Below, one piece after another: positions 29,622-38,579 of a DNA stretch of 64,000 nucleotides. How positions within the stretch are numbered: the stretch's first letter is position 1; the number at the start of each line of letters is the position of its first letter. This stretch comes from Alphaproteobacteria bacterium (lineage in GTDB: Bacteria > Pseudomonadota > Alphaproteobacteria > Caulobacterales > Maricaulaceae): contig JANSXV010000001.1 in NCBI GenBank assembly GCA_024742735.1, positions 930,001 through 994,000 on the forward strand. The letters run 5' to 3'. The notes beneath the pieces are model-generated. The model did no database searches. It was given only the letters and a program-made list of their open reading frames with translations, and was not told the DNA's origin. Made by a program: the position numbers and the translations under genes.

Positions 29622-31585
29622 TCCGCCGGCTCCGCTGCGGCCGCGCCGGCCGGCGTGGAGCGCCTGACGGGCGCGCCGGCGGCGACACGGGCATAGGTCG
29701 CCAACGCTCCGCCCAGCACGATAAGAATCGCGCCCAGGCTCAACGCCCAGATCAGCGGGTGGAACGCCGCGCGGATTTCAAACGCCACGGCGCCGTCCTC
29801 GCGGGTCCGGGCTTCACCGATGGAGACGTAGAGCTCGCCATCGATCCCAGCGCGCAGGGCGACTTCGCGCGTGGTCTGGTCGGCGGCCGGATAGAAACGG
29901 CGCTCCGGCATGATGACGCCGTCTTCACCGCCATTGATCGCCAGGCGCGCCCGGTCGGCCATGTAGTTGGGACCATCGGCGCGGCGCACGCTTTCCAGCG
30001 TCAGCGTGCGGCCTGCGACCTCGACCGTCTCACCCGGCGCCAGGGCGATATTCTGCTCCGGCGCGCGCGAGGCGTCAGCGGCCGCGCCCAGCGCAATCAG
30101 ACCGACCCCGGCATGGGCGAGCGCGCGGCCCACGGCCGCGAAGCGGGCGGTCCCCGCCTTGGCGACGGGCAGGGCCTGGCTGACATCCATGACCGCGCCC
30201 GCGATCGCCCAGGCGCCGATGGCGCCGCCGATCACGGCCAACACCGGCGCGCCGACCCAGAGGAAGACGCCTGCGACGATGGCGACCGGAACCAGCAGGA
30301 TCGCCGCCTTCATCTGCTTCAGGCCCGGCTTCGCCCCGCCATTGGCCCAGGGCAGGAATGGCGCAAGCGGCATGAGCGCGACGGCGGCCATCATCAGCGG
30401 CGTGGCGGACTTGTCGAAATAGGGTGGGCCGACTGACAGGGTCGCGCCTCCCATCATGTCGATGATCAGCGGATAGATCGTGCCGATCAGCACCACGCCG
30501 GCGGTGACGGCAAGCAGGAGGTTGTTGGCGCCGATGAAGGCTTCGCGGCTGGTGGGATCAAATCCGTCCCCCTCGCCCAGCGTGTCGGCGCGCAGTGCGA
30601 ACAGGACGAAGCCCGCCACAGCCGTCACGCCCAGCATGCCGAGGATCCACATGCCGCGCTCCGGATCGAGCGCGAAGGCGTGCACGCTGGTCAGCACGCC
30701 GGAGCGCACAAGGAAAGCGCCGAGGATGGAGAGGATGTAGGCGATCAGCGCCAGGAAGACCGTCCAGCCCGGAAACGCGCCGCGCTTCTCGGTGGCGATG
30801 GCCGAGTGCACCAGCGCCGCGCCCAGGAGCCAGGGCATGAAGCTGGCGTTCTCCACCGGGTCCCAGAACCACCAGCCGCCCCAGCCGAGCTCGTAATAGG
30901 CCCACCAGGCGCCCAGTGCGATGCCGGCGGTCAGGCTGGTCCAGGCGCCCAGCGCCCAAGGCCGCAGCGCGCCCGCCAGCTCGCGCCCGCCGCTTCTCTG
31001 CACCAAGCCGGCCGCCGCGATCGCGAACGCTGTCGAGAGCCCGACATAGCCGATGTAGAGCATGGGCGGATGGACCACGAGGGCGGGGTCCTGAAGGATC
31101 GGGTTGAGCTCCGAGCCCTGCACGGGAACCGGAAAGGCCCGCTCGAACGGGTTCGAGGCCAGCGCCAGAAACGCGAAGAACAGGGTCTGCAACAGCCCCT
31201 GAAAGCTCACCGCCCGGCTGCGCAGCGCCGCGTCGAGAGGCCCGATGCGCGCCAGCGCCAGGCCGAAGATCGCCAGGATCCAGCACCACAGCAGCATTGA
31301 GCCTTCATGACCGCCCCAGGCGCCGGCGATCTTGTAGGCCAGCGGCTTGTCCACATGGGAGTTCGCCGCGACATAGGCGATCGAGAAATCAGAGCGAATG
31401 AAGCTGGCGATGAGCAGAAGCATCGCCGCGCCCGCCGCCACCACCGCGACTTCACTGGCCGCGCGTGCGGCGTCGGCGGCCGGGCCGCGCCCGCCCTTGT
31501 CCGCGCCGCGCCAGGCGAGAATCGTCTGAGCCGCGCACGCCAGCAAGGCCAGCGCGATCAGGAAGCGTCCGATCTCAGCAATCAT
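29618..31585 (-). CDS. ccmF: Heme lyase CcmF/NrfE family
   Basis: WGGHEGSMLLWCWIL, LGWGGWWFWDPVENASFMPWL, LVRSGVLTSVHAFA. Confidence 0.95.
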   Translation of the reverse strand: MIAEIGRFLIALALLACAAQTILAWRGADKGGRGPAADAARAASEVAVVAAGAAMLLLIASFIRSDFSIAYVAANSHVDKPLAYKIAGAWGGHEGSMLLWCWILAIFGLALARIGPLDAALRSRAVSFQGLLQTLFFAFLALASNPFERAFPVPVQGSELNPILQDPALVVHPPMLYIGYVGLSTAFAIAAAGLVQRSGGRELAGALRPWALGAWTSLTAGIALGAWWAYYELGWGGWWFWDPVENASFMPWLLGAALVHSAIATEKRGAFPGWTVFLALIAYILSILGAFLVRSGVLTSVHAFALDPERGMWILGMLGVTAVAGFVLFALRADTLGEGDGFDPTSREAFIGANNLLLAVTAGVVLIGTIYPLIIDMMGGATLSVGPPYFDKSATPLMMAAVALMPLAPFLPWANGGAKPGLKQMKAAILLVPVAIVAGVFLWVGAPVLAVIGGAIGAWAIAGAVMDVSQALPVAKAGTARFAAVGRALAHAGVGLIALGAAADASRAPEQNIALAPGETVEVAGRTLTLESVRRADGPNYMADRARLAINGGEDGVIMPERRFYPAADQTTREVALRAGIDGELYVSIGEARTREDGAVAFEIRAAFHPLIWALSLGAILIVLGGALATYARVAAGAPVRRSTPAGAAAAEPAE

Positions 31586-32079
31586 CGCCGGCCGGTCTCC
31601 TCGTTCTCATAGGTGCTGGCGGGGGCGTAGCCTTCGTGATCGCCTTCGCTTTCATGCCACATGCCGCTTTCACGAAGCGCCTGTGCGACCTCGGGGGGCA
31701 TGTAGGTCTCGTCGTGCTTGGCCAGCACCGTGTCCGCCGTGAACACAAGCTGCGCGTCGAACACGCCTTCGGCCACGATGCCCTGGCCTTCCCGGAACAG
31801 GTCCGGCAGCGAACCAGCGTAGAGGATGCGGATTTCGCCGGCGCCGTCGGTGACGGTGAAGTTCGCTCCGCCGGCGGCCGGGCGTTCCACCGAGCCGTCG
31901 ACAACGAGCCCGCCGACGCGCACGCGCTGCCCGGGCTGCGGCGGGTTCTCGGCGACCATGGCCGGTGAATAGAAGAACACCATGGCGTCACGCATGGCGG
32001 TCAGCGCCAGCGCGGCGGCGGCGACGAGCACCACGCCAGCGGCCAGGGTGATCCAGAGACGGCGGACGGCTTTTCTCAC
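31582..32079 (-). CDS. ccmE: Cytochrome c maturation protein CcmE
   Basis: RVRVGGLVVDGSV, LPDLFREGQGIVAEGVF, VLAKHDETYMPPEV (heme-binding His). Confidence 0.95.
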   Translation of the reverse strand: MRKAVRRLWITLAAGVVLVAAAALALTAMRDAMVFFYSPAMVAENPPQPGQRVRVGGLVVDGSVERPAAGGANFTVTDGAGEIRILYAGSLPDLFREGQGIVAEGVFDAQLVFTADTVLAKHDETYMPPEVAQALRESGMWHESEGDHEGYAPASTYENEETGRR

Positions 32080-33017
32080 GCGTCGCTCTCCTCAAGCTGC
32101 AAGGCCCGCGCAACGGCGGCGATGATGGCGGTCTCGCCGGGCTGACCGGCGAACTGGCTTTGCGCAGCCTCTAGCGCGGCCCGGGCCTGATCGGGTTGGT
32201 CCTGCATCCTGCGCGCGCGCGCCAGGGAAAGCCAGCCGGACAGATCGTCGGGGTCAGCTTCAAGACGCGCCTGAAGACCATCGATCATGGAGCCGACCAG
32301 CGCGTCCATATCCGCACCGCTGGCGGCGGCTTCGGCGAACGGCGCCGCACCGTCCGAGCCCGGTCCACCGGAGGGACGGGACAACAGATCACCGGCACGC
32401 GCTGCGATGGCCTGGCGGAACGGGTCGTCGTCTTCAAGCCGTTCCAGAATGTCCGTCCAGATCCGTGTCGCCTCGGACCGATCACCGTCCTCAAACGCGG
32501 CGACGCCCAGGAAGAACGCCGGCTCAGGCATGGACGGGTCCAGCCGGTTGGCTTCCCCGAACGCCGTGCGCGCCTGCGGCGTCAGCGAGCCTTCATTGAG
32601 GTTCAGCAGCGCCTGGCCCAGATCGGAATAGGTCCGCGCGGTCTCCTCAACGCGCAAGGCGCGCTCGAACAGGGCGATGGCTTCCAGCTCGCGTCCGGTC
32701 TGGGACAGGTAGCGGCCGAGCAGCGCCATGGCCTGGATGTCCTGGGGATCATTGCGGATCGCGTCGCGCAGGCGTTCTTCCTGCTCGATGGCGCTCAGGG
32801 ACATGGGATCGGCGGTGCGCAGGCGCTCGATCATGGCCGAGTAGGGCTGACCCGGCGCGTCCGGCTCGCCATTGACCAGGTAGACGCCCAGCGCGCCGAC
32901 AGCGATCAGGCCGGCGCAGACCAGGGCCGCGATACGCCCGCCGCGCGCCAGGGGTGTGGCCACATAGATCGCGGCCAGAATCGCGATCAGGCCGGATATC
33001 GCCACCACACCGATCAT
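32076..33017 (-). CDS. ccmI: c-type cytochrome biogenesis protein CcmI (TPR)
   Basis: N-terminal TM segments, TPR-like repeats, position upstream of ccmE-ccmF-ccmH. Confidence 0.85.
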   Translation of the reverse strand: MIGVVAISGLIAILAAIYVATPLARGGRIAALVCAGLIAVGALGVYLVNGEPDAPGQPYSAMIERLRTADPMSLSAIEQEERLRDAIRNDPQDIQAMALLGRYLSQTGRELEAIALFERALRVEETARTYSDLGQALLNLNEGSLTPQARTAFGEANRLDPSMPEPAFFLGVAAFEDGDRSEATRIWTDILERLEDDDPFRQAIAARAGDLLSRPSGGPGSDGAAPFAEAAASGADMDALVGSMIDGLQARLEADPDDLSGWLSLARARRMQDQPDQARAALEAAQSQFAGQPGETAIIAAVARALQLEESDA

Positions 33018-33661
33018 GGGGCAGTCTTACGGTAAACAAGGAGAAGATTGTTCGCCGGCATCTCGCGGCGAGCTTCGCGCTCGAACCCGCGGCCTTGCGC
33101 CAGCGCATCGACATCACTGAGCGCGCGCACGCCCCAGCGCGGATCGCGGGCCTTCAGGCTGGCGTCAAAGTCGAGATTCGACGGCGCTGTCGCCTCGCCT
33201 TCCTGGAACGGACCGTAGAGGCACACCAGGCCGCCCTCGACGATCACTTCCGCCGCGCCTCTGAACAGACCCTCGGCGGCCTCCCAAGGCGCGATATGGA
33301 TCATGTTGGCGCAGAACAGGGCGTCGAACGGGCCGAGCCCGTCGCTCCAGCGGGCTTCGGTCGTGGAGCAGGCAAGGCATGGCGCGATCCGGCCGCCGGC
33401 GTCAGCCGACCACGCATCCACGCTGGTCCGCGACTCAGCATCCGGCTCGCTGGGCGTCCAGCTGAGGTCAGGCCGCGCCGTCACGCAGGCGAGCGCGTGT
33501 TCGCCGGTGCCCGACGCGATCTCGAGAACGTGAGCGTTTTCAGGTAGAAGCTCCGCAAGCGCAGCGGCGATCACCGCCTTGTTCCGCCCCGCGCTCGGCG
33601 AGGACAGGCGGGCGTCACAGCGTTCACGCTGCTCCAGCGCGATGTCGGGTCGATCGGTCAT
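33014..33661 (-). CDS. DUF938-like SAM-dependent methyltransferase
   Basis: NKAVIAAALAELLPENAHVLEIASGTGEHALACVTARPDLSWTPSEPD ... DALFCANMIHIAPWEAAEGLFRGA. Confidence 0.88.
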   Translation of the reverse strand: MTDRPDIALEQRERCDARLSSPSAGRNKAVIAAALAELLPENAHVLEIASGTGEHALACVTARPDLSWTPSEPDAESRTSVDAWSADAGGRIAPCLACSTTEARWSDGLGPFDALFCANMIHIAPWEAAEGLFRGAAEVIVEGGLVCLYGPFQEGEATAPSNLDFDASLKARDPRWGVRALSDVDALAQGRGFEREARREMPANNLLLVYRKTAP

Positions 33662-33702
33662 GACCGGGTAAATAGTCGCTCAAGGCCCGGACTTGAAGGA
33701 AA

Positions 33703-35055
33703 TTAGGCGGCGCGGGCTGCGGCGACGCGGCGCAGGAAGACCTCGGCGGCCTGCGATGCGCCGGCGGCGCGCATCAAACCCGTCACCTCTTCAAGGCGCA
33801 AAGCCGCCGCTTCGGCCTGCTCACCTTGACCGCCAGCCGCCCTCAACAGCTTGTCTGCCAGCGACTCAAGACGCGTGTTGATCTCGTCGATTACGCCTTG
33901 ATGGGCATTGCCGACCGCAGCCCGGCCGGCGTCATCGCGGCTCACGGTCAGGAACCAGCCCAGCGCGCAGGCCTGTTCATAGCCTTCGTCGCCCGGCGCC
34001 GGCGGCGGGCCTGAGCTGCGCCTGACCCCGCCCTCCTCCGGCGTCGCACGCTTGAAGGCGACGCGCGCGGCCTCGTGAATGCCGGTCATCTGCTCGCTGG
34101 CGCGGGTGCGCAGCTCGAACAGCTTTTTGCCCCAGCTTCCGTCCTTTCGGATGCCGATCTCCCGGGTCATCCCCACCGTAACGGCGGCGAAATCGGCGAG
34201 CGAGCGAGCCGCCGCTTCGGCCTCCTCACGATTTTCAGGAGGCCGGGCGAATCCCTGGAGATAATGCTCGGCGTCACGCAGAAGCGCATCACCGATCTCG
34301 GCCATGTCGGTGCGTGACACGAGCAGATCGTCCCCTCGACGGGCGATCTTCTCGAACACCCGCAGCAGCGCCCAGGGCCGCTCCATGCGCGCCATGACCA
34401 GAAACAGGAGCCAGACGGCCGCATCCGGATCGGCTTCTGACGCTGTTTCATACCGGTCGCGGACCGAACTGCTCAGCGTCTCATTGAAATCGGTAATGAC
34501 CGCGGGCAGCCCGTCTAGAGCTGTTCGGATCACCGGCGCGGCACGCAGGAGCCCGGCCAGGTGCCTCACCGGCTCGAAGTCCTCGACCGCCAGGCGCGCC
34601 CTCAACTTCTTGGCGGCCTTCGGCGCGTCCTCGACCGCTTTCAAACTGGCGAGCATGGCGTCGGCCGCTTCAACGCGAGCCTCATCAAGCCGGCCTGGCG
34701 CACTATCCTCGAAGTCCGCTGCGGCCTGGTCTGCAGCCACAATAACGGACGGCGCGATCTCGCCCAGCCAGTCCCAGACCTTTTGCTGCAAACCTTCAGG
34801 AGCGTAGGCGCGCGAGGGTCTGGAGGCGTCCGGATCTCCGCTGACATCGGCGAGCGGGGCGAAGAAGCGCTTGCGCGCGCTGGCGGCCGGGCCAAGCCGG
34901 CAATAGTCCAGAAGCCGTCCAAGCACCGGATCACCCTGGCGCGCAGCCGCGCACATCCGCCCGGCCATGTCGCCGGGCAGGCTCGCCATCAACGCGCTGA
35001 CGCGCGCGATCTTGTCATCGGACAGGCCGGGCATGACTTCCCAGTCTTGATACAA
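33703..35055 (-). CDS. Conserved hypothetical protein, about 450 aa
   Basis: Long ORF, alpha-helical, no recognised motif. Confidence 0.7.
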   Translation of the reverse strand: MYQDWEVMPGLSDDKIARVSALMASLPGDMAGRMCAAARQGDPVLGRLLDYCRLGPAASARKRFFAPLADVSGDPDASRPSRAYAPEGLQQKVWDWLGEIAPSVIVAADQAAADFEDSAPGRLDEARVEAADAMLASLKAVEDAPKAAKKLRARLAVEDFEPVRHLAGLLRAAPVIRTALDGLPAVITDFNETLSSSVRDRYETASEADPDAAVWLLFLVMARMERPWALLRVFEKIARRGDDLLVSRTDMAEIGDALLRDAEHYLQGFARPPENREEAEAAARSLADFAAVTVGMTREIGIRKDGSWGKKLFELRTRASEQMTGIHEAARVAFKRATPEEGGVRRSSGPPPAPGDEGYEQACALGWFLTVSRDDAGRAAVGNAHQGVIDEINTRLESLADKLLRAAGGQGEQAEAAALRLEEVTGLMRAAGASQAAEVFLRRVAAARAA

Positions 35056-35079
35056 CGTTTCAAGATTGCCTGAACGTCG

Positions 35080-36495
35080 TTAACGAGCTGTTTCAGCGCC
35101 CGGCAGGCCGCGCCGGCCGCCAGGCAGGGTCAGCTGGGCGCGAAGCCCGCCCAGGTCAGAAACATCCAGCTCCAGCACCCCGTCATAGGCGCGCGCCAGA
35201 TCCGACACGATGGCCAGACCCAGACCCGTCCCCGGCGCCTGCTCGTCCAGACGCACGCCGCGCGCCAGCGCCTGCTGGCGCTGGTCCTCGGTCAGGCCCG
35301 GGCCGTCATCCTCGACGATCAGACGCCATTGACCGGCCTCAAGGCCGACGGCGCTGACCGTCACCTCGCGCTCCGCCCATTTGCAGGCGTTGTCCATCAG
35401 GTTACCGGCGAGATCCTCCAGATCCTGGCGCTCGCCTCGAAACGCGATGCCGTCATCGCAGGTCCAGTCCAGAGTCTTGCCTTCACGGCCATAGATCTTC
35501 TGCAGCGTGCGGCCGAGATCATCGAGCACCTCGCCGACCGGCGTCCGGGCGCCGATGGCGCGCGCATTCGCAGCAGCGCGAGCCCGCCGCAGATGGTGCG
35601 CGACCTGATCGGACATGGCCCGGGTCTGGCGCTCGACCATGTCGGCCAGCGGCCCCTTCGCGCCCCGCGCCTCATTGCTGAGCACCGTCAGGGGCGTCTT
35701 CAGCGCATGGGCGAGATTGCCCACATGGGTGCGCGCGCGCTCCACCACCTCACGGGAATGGTCGAGCAGGCCGTTCAGCTCGCCAGCCAGAGGAATGAGT
35801 TCGGACGGGTATTCGCCCGTGATGCGCGCCTCTTCCCCATCACGCACAGAGGCCACCGCCCGGCCCATGCGCAACACCGGAGCCAGGCCATAGCGGACCT
35901 GCCAGGCGATCGAGATCGCCAGCAACACCGCGAAAACAAGGAAGAAGCCCGCAACGATCAATGCGAAACGCACCACGTCCCGATCAGCCGGCGCACGGTC
36001 TTCGGCCGCCGCGAACAGCACCCATCGGCCGTCCTCGCCGAAGGTCAGCGCCTGGACGTGGGCCCGCAGCGTCTCGCCATCGGGTCCCTCAAGGCGACCG
36101 ATGATTCGCGCGCCGGGATCAGCAAGCGCTGCGTCCGCGAGGGAGCCCAGATCCAGCCGCTCACCAGCCATGGATCTCGAGGTGATGGGATCCTCGGCCC
36201 CGGCGAAGCTGACCTGCCAGTAGCGCCCTGACAGCGTGCGGGTATAGCTGGGATCGGTGGGCCTGCGCGCAAGCGTGAGCGTGCCTTCATCCTCCAGCTG
36301 GACGTCGGCTAGTAAGGATTCCGTCACCGCGCTCAGCCGGTCATCGAGTTCGCTGAACACCGTACGGCTGAACAGCACCGTCAGTCCGGCGGCGCCGAAG
36401 ACAAGCAGCAGGGACGAAGAGAACAGCGCGGCCAGCACCATGCGCCGGACGAGCGATCCTTCCGTCCTGAGTTTTTGATTCGACTGTTCGTTCAC
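35080..36495 (-). CDS. Sensor histidine kinase (PhoQ-like)
   Basis: TM-periplasmic-TM, HVGNLAHALKTPLTVLSNEARG H-box, NLMDNACKWAEREV N-box, EDDGPGL. Confidence 0.9.
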   Translation of the reverse strand: MNEQSNQKLRTEGSLVRRMVLAALFSSSLLLVFGAAGLTVLFSRTVFSELDDRLSAVTESLLADVQLEDEGTLTLARRPTDPSYTRTLSGRYWQVSFAGAEDPITSRSMAGERLDLGSLADAALADPGARIIGRLEGPDGETLRAHVQALTFGEDGRWVLFAAAEDRAPADRDVVRFALIVAGFFLVFAVLLAISIAWQVRYGLAPVLRMGRAVASVRDGEEARITGEYPSELIPLAGELNGLLDHSREVVERARTHVGNLAHALKTPLTVLSNEARGAKGPLADMVERQTRAMSDQVAHHLRRARAAANARAIGARTPVGEVLDDLGRTLQKIYGREGKTLDWTCDDGIAFRGERQDLEDLAGNLMDNACKWAEREVTVSAVGLEAGQWRLIVEDDGPGLTEDQRQQALARGVRLDEQAPGTGLGLAIVSDLARAYDGVLELDVSDLGGLRAQLTLPGGRRGLPGAETAR

Positions 36496-37178
36496 CCGGT
36501 TCCGGCCACGCGTCCCGCCTCTGGATCGACGAGACGATAGCCCAGCCCGCGCACGGTTTCGATACGGTCAGAGCCGATCTTCTTGCGAAGGCGTCCGACA
36601 AAGACCTCGATCGTGTTGGAATCCCGGTCGAAATCCTGATCGTAGATGTGCTCGACCAACTCCGTGCGCGAGATCACGCGCTCCTGGTGGTGCATGAGAT
36701 AGCTCAGCATGCGGAACTCATGGCTGGTCAGCTTGATGAGCTGACCGGCCAGGAACACCCGCGCGCCGCGCGTATCCACGCTCAGATCGCCGCACTCCAG
36801 CGTCGAGGAGGCGTGACCGGCCGCACGGCGGGTCAGGGCGCGCAGGCGCGCCAGCAGCTCCTCAGGATGGAACGGCTTGGTCAGGTAATCATCCGCGCCG
36901 GCGTCGAACCCGGCCACTTTTTCGCTCCAGCGATCACGCGCCGTCAGGATCAGCACAGGCGTCGCCACACCTGACGACCGCCAGCGCTTCAGGACGCTGA
37001 CCCCGTCCAGCTTGGGAAGGCCCAGGTCCAGGACGATGACGTCATAGGGCTCGGTATCGCCCAGATGCCAGCCGTCCTCGCCATCCTCGGCGCCGTCGAC
37101 GGCGTAACCGGCATGGTCGAGCACCTCGCGCAGCTGGCGGTTCAGATCGGGATCGTCTTCAACGATGAGCGCGCGCAT
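36492..37178 (-). CDS. OmpR-family response regulator (PhoP-like)
   Basis: MRALIVEDDPDLNRQLREVLDHAGY, LDLGLPKLDGVSVL, winged helix EHIYDQDFDRDSNTIEVFVGRLRKKIG. Confidence 0.93.
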   Translation of the reverse strand: MRALIVEDDPDLNRQLREVLDHAGYAVDGAEDGEDGWHLGDTEPYDVIVLDLGLPKLDGVSVLKRWRSSGVATPVLILTARDRWSEKVAGFDAGADDYLTKPFHPEELLARLRALTRRAAGHASSTLECGDLSVDTRGARVFLAGQLIKLTSHEFRMLSYLMHHQERVISRTELVEHIYDQDFDRDSNTIEVFVGRLRKKIGSDRIETVRGLGYRLVDPEAGRVAGTG

Positions 37179-37197
37179 GGCGTGTCCCTCCAGTCGG

Positions 37198-37497
37198 TCA
37201 GCCCAGCACCTGGCCGGTGCGCGCGTCGACGCGAACGTCGAACAGGCGCGAACCTTCCTGCATGCGGACCACGTAAAACGGTCGGCTCGAATTCACGAAC
37301 CGGGCATTGATGGCGCTGGCGCGCGGATAGGCGCGCCGCGCCGCGTTGACGGCCTCACGCTCGCTGATAAGCCCTTGCTGAACCTCGGACACGCCGGCGG
37401 CCGGCGCGGCCTGAGCCGCGACGGCATGGGCGGGCGCCGCGGAAAGCGCGGCGGCGAGGACAAGGGCGGAGGCGAACGTTCTGATCATGGGTCGCAC
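37198..37497 (-). CDS. Exported PepSY-domain protein
   Basis: Signal peptide; FYVVRMQEGSRLFDVRVDARTGQVLG. Confidence 0.8.
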   Translation of the reverse strand: MRPMIRTFASALVLAAALSAAPAHAVAAQAAPAAGVSEVQQGLISEREAVNAARRAYPRASAINARFVNSSRPFYVVRMQEGSRLFDVRVDARTGQVLG

Positions 37498-37569
37498 TAT
37501 CGGTGTGGCGGTCTGAACCGTCCCTGAACACGGGCTCGGGCGTTCATTCAGGTTTCGGGCCAGAAAACG

Positions 37570-38496
37570 TCACGACCGGAAACGGCGGCGCGGATCATAG
37601 TCCGCCGGCGGTGTCCAGTCTTCCACGAACCGTTCCAGCTCGGCGTCATTGAGGGGGATGTCTATGACCAGCTTGATGATCTGGTCGCCGCGTCCGCCCC
37701 CGGATTTCGGCGCGCCCTTGCCGCGCAGGCGCAGCTGGGCGCCGGAATTGGCGCCGGCCGGCACGCGCACCTCGACCGGTCCATCGACCGTGGGCGCGCG
37801 GACCTTGCCGCCGAACAGGGCTTCTTTCAGGGAGATGGGCAGGTCCAGGCGCAGATCATCGCCCTCGCGGCGAAAATGAGGGTGAGGCCGAATTGCGATC
37901 TCGATCAGCGCATCGCCGGACGGACCGCCCCGACCCGGAGATCCCTGCCCCTTCAGGCGCAGCACCTTGCCCGCCTCGACGCCGGCCGGGATGGACACTT
38001 CCACCGTCCGGCCGTCGGTCAGCCCGACCCGGCGCTTGGTTCCAGCAATCGATTCTTCCAGAGAGATCGTGACGCCGGCGCGCAGGTCCGCGCCTTTCAT
38101 GGCCGCGCCTCCCGGCCCCGCTGCGCCAGGGCCACGTCCGCGCCGCCCGCGCTGGGCTCCGGGATCGGAGAACAGGTCGGCGAACAGATCGGAGATATCT
38201 TCAAAACGCCCCGAGGGTCCGCGCTCACCGGCCGGTCCGCCGGGGCGCGAGCGGAAATGGAAAGCCGGGCGCTCATTGCCGTCACCGTCGATCTCTCCTC
38301 GATCAAACCGGGCGCGCTTTTCTGGGTCGGACAGAAGCTTGAAGGCCTGACCGACCTGCTTGAAGCGTTCCTCGGCGGCCTTGTCTCCCGGGCGTGCGTC
38401 AGGATGAAGCTCCTTGGCGAGCTTTCGATAGGCGCGCCGGATCTCGTCGGCCGAGGCCGACTTTGAAACGCCGAGAATCGCATACGGGTCAGTCAT
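37570..38496 (-). CDS. DnaJ-class co-chaperone (J domain + DnaJ C-terminal domain, CbpA-like)
   Basis: DPYAILGVSKSASADEIRRAYRKLAKELHPD (HPD), DALIEIAIRPHPHFRREGDDL. Confidence 0.93.
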   Translation of the reverse strand: MTDPYAILGVSKSASADEIRRAYRKLAKELHPDARPGDKAAEERFKQVGQAFKLLSDPEKRARFDRGEIDGDGNERPAFHFRSRPGGPAGERGPSGRFEDISDLFADLFSDPGAQRGRRGRGPGAAGPGGAAMKGADLRAGVTISLEESIAGTKRRVGLTDGRTVEVSIPAGVEAGKVLRLKGQGSPGRGGPSGDALIEIAIRPHPHFRREGDDLRLDLPISLKEALFGGKVRAPTVDGPVEVRVPAGANSGAQLRLRGKGAPKSGGGRGDQIIKLVIDIPLNDAELERFVEDWTPPADYDPRRRFRS

Positions 38497-38579
38497 GGAA
38501 CCGGTCTGATAGCAGGCGCGCGCCGGGGCGGCGAGCGCACCAGCCTCATATGCGCCTGCTGCAGGCCCGGGAAAAGACC

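Noticed and set aside
24164-37178. Degenerate duplication of two-component genes (24164-26306 and 35080-37178)
   Set aside because: Kinases and regulators differ clearly in sequence and neighbours; both are ordinary independent OmpR-type systems.
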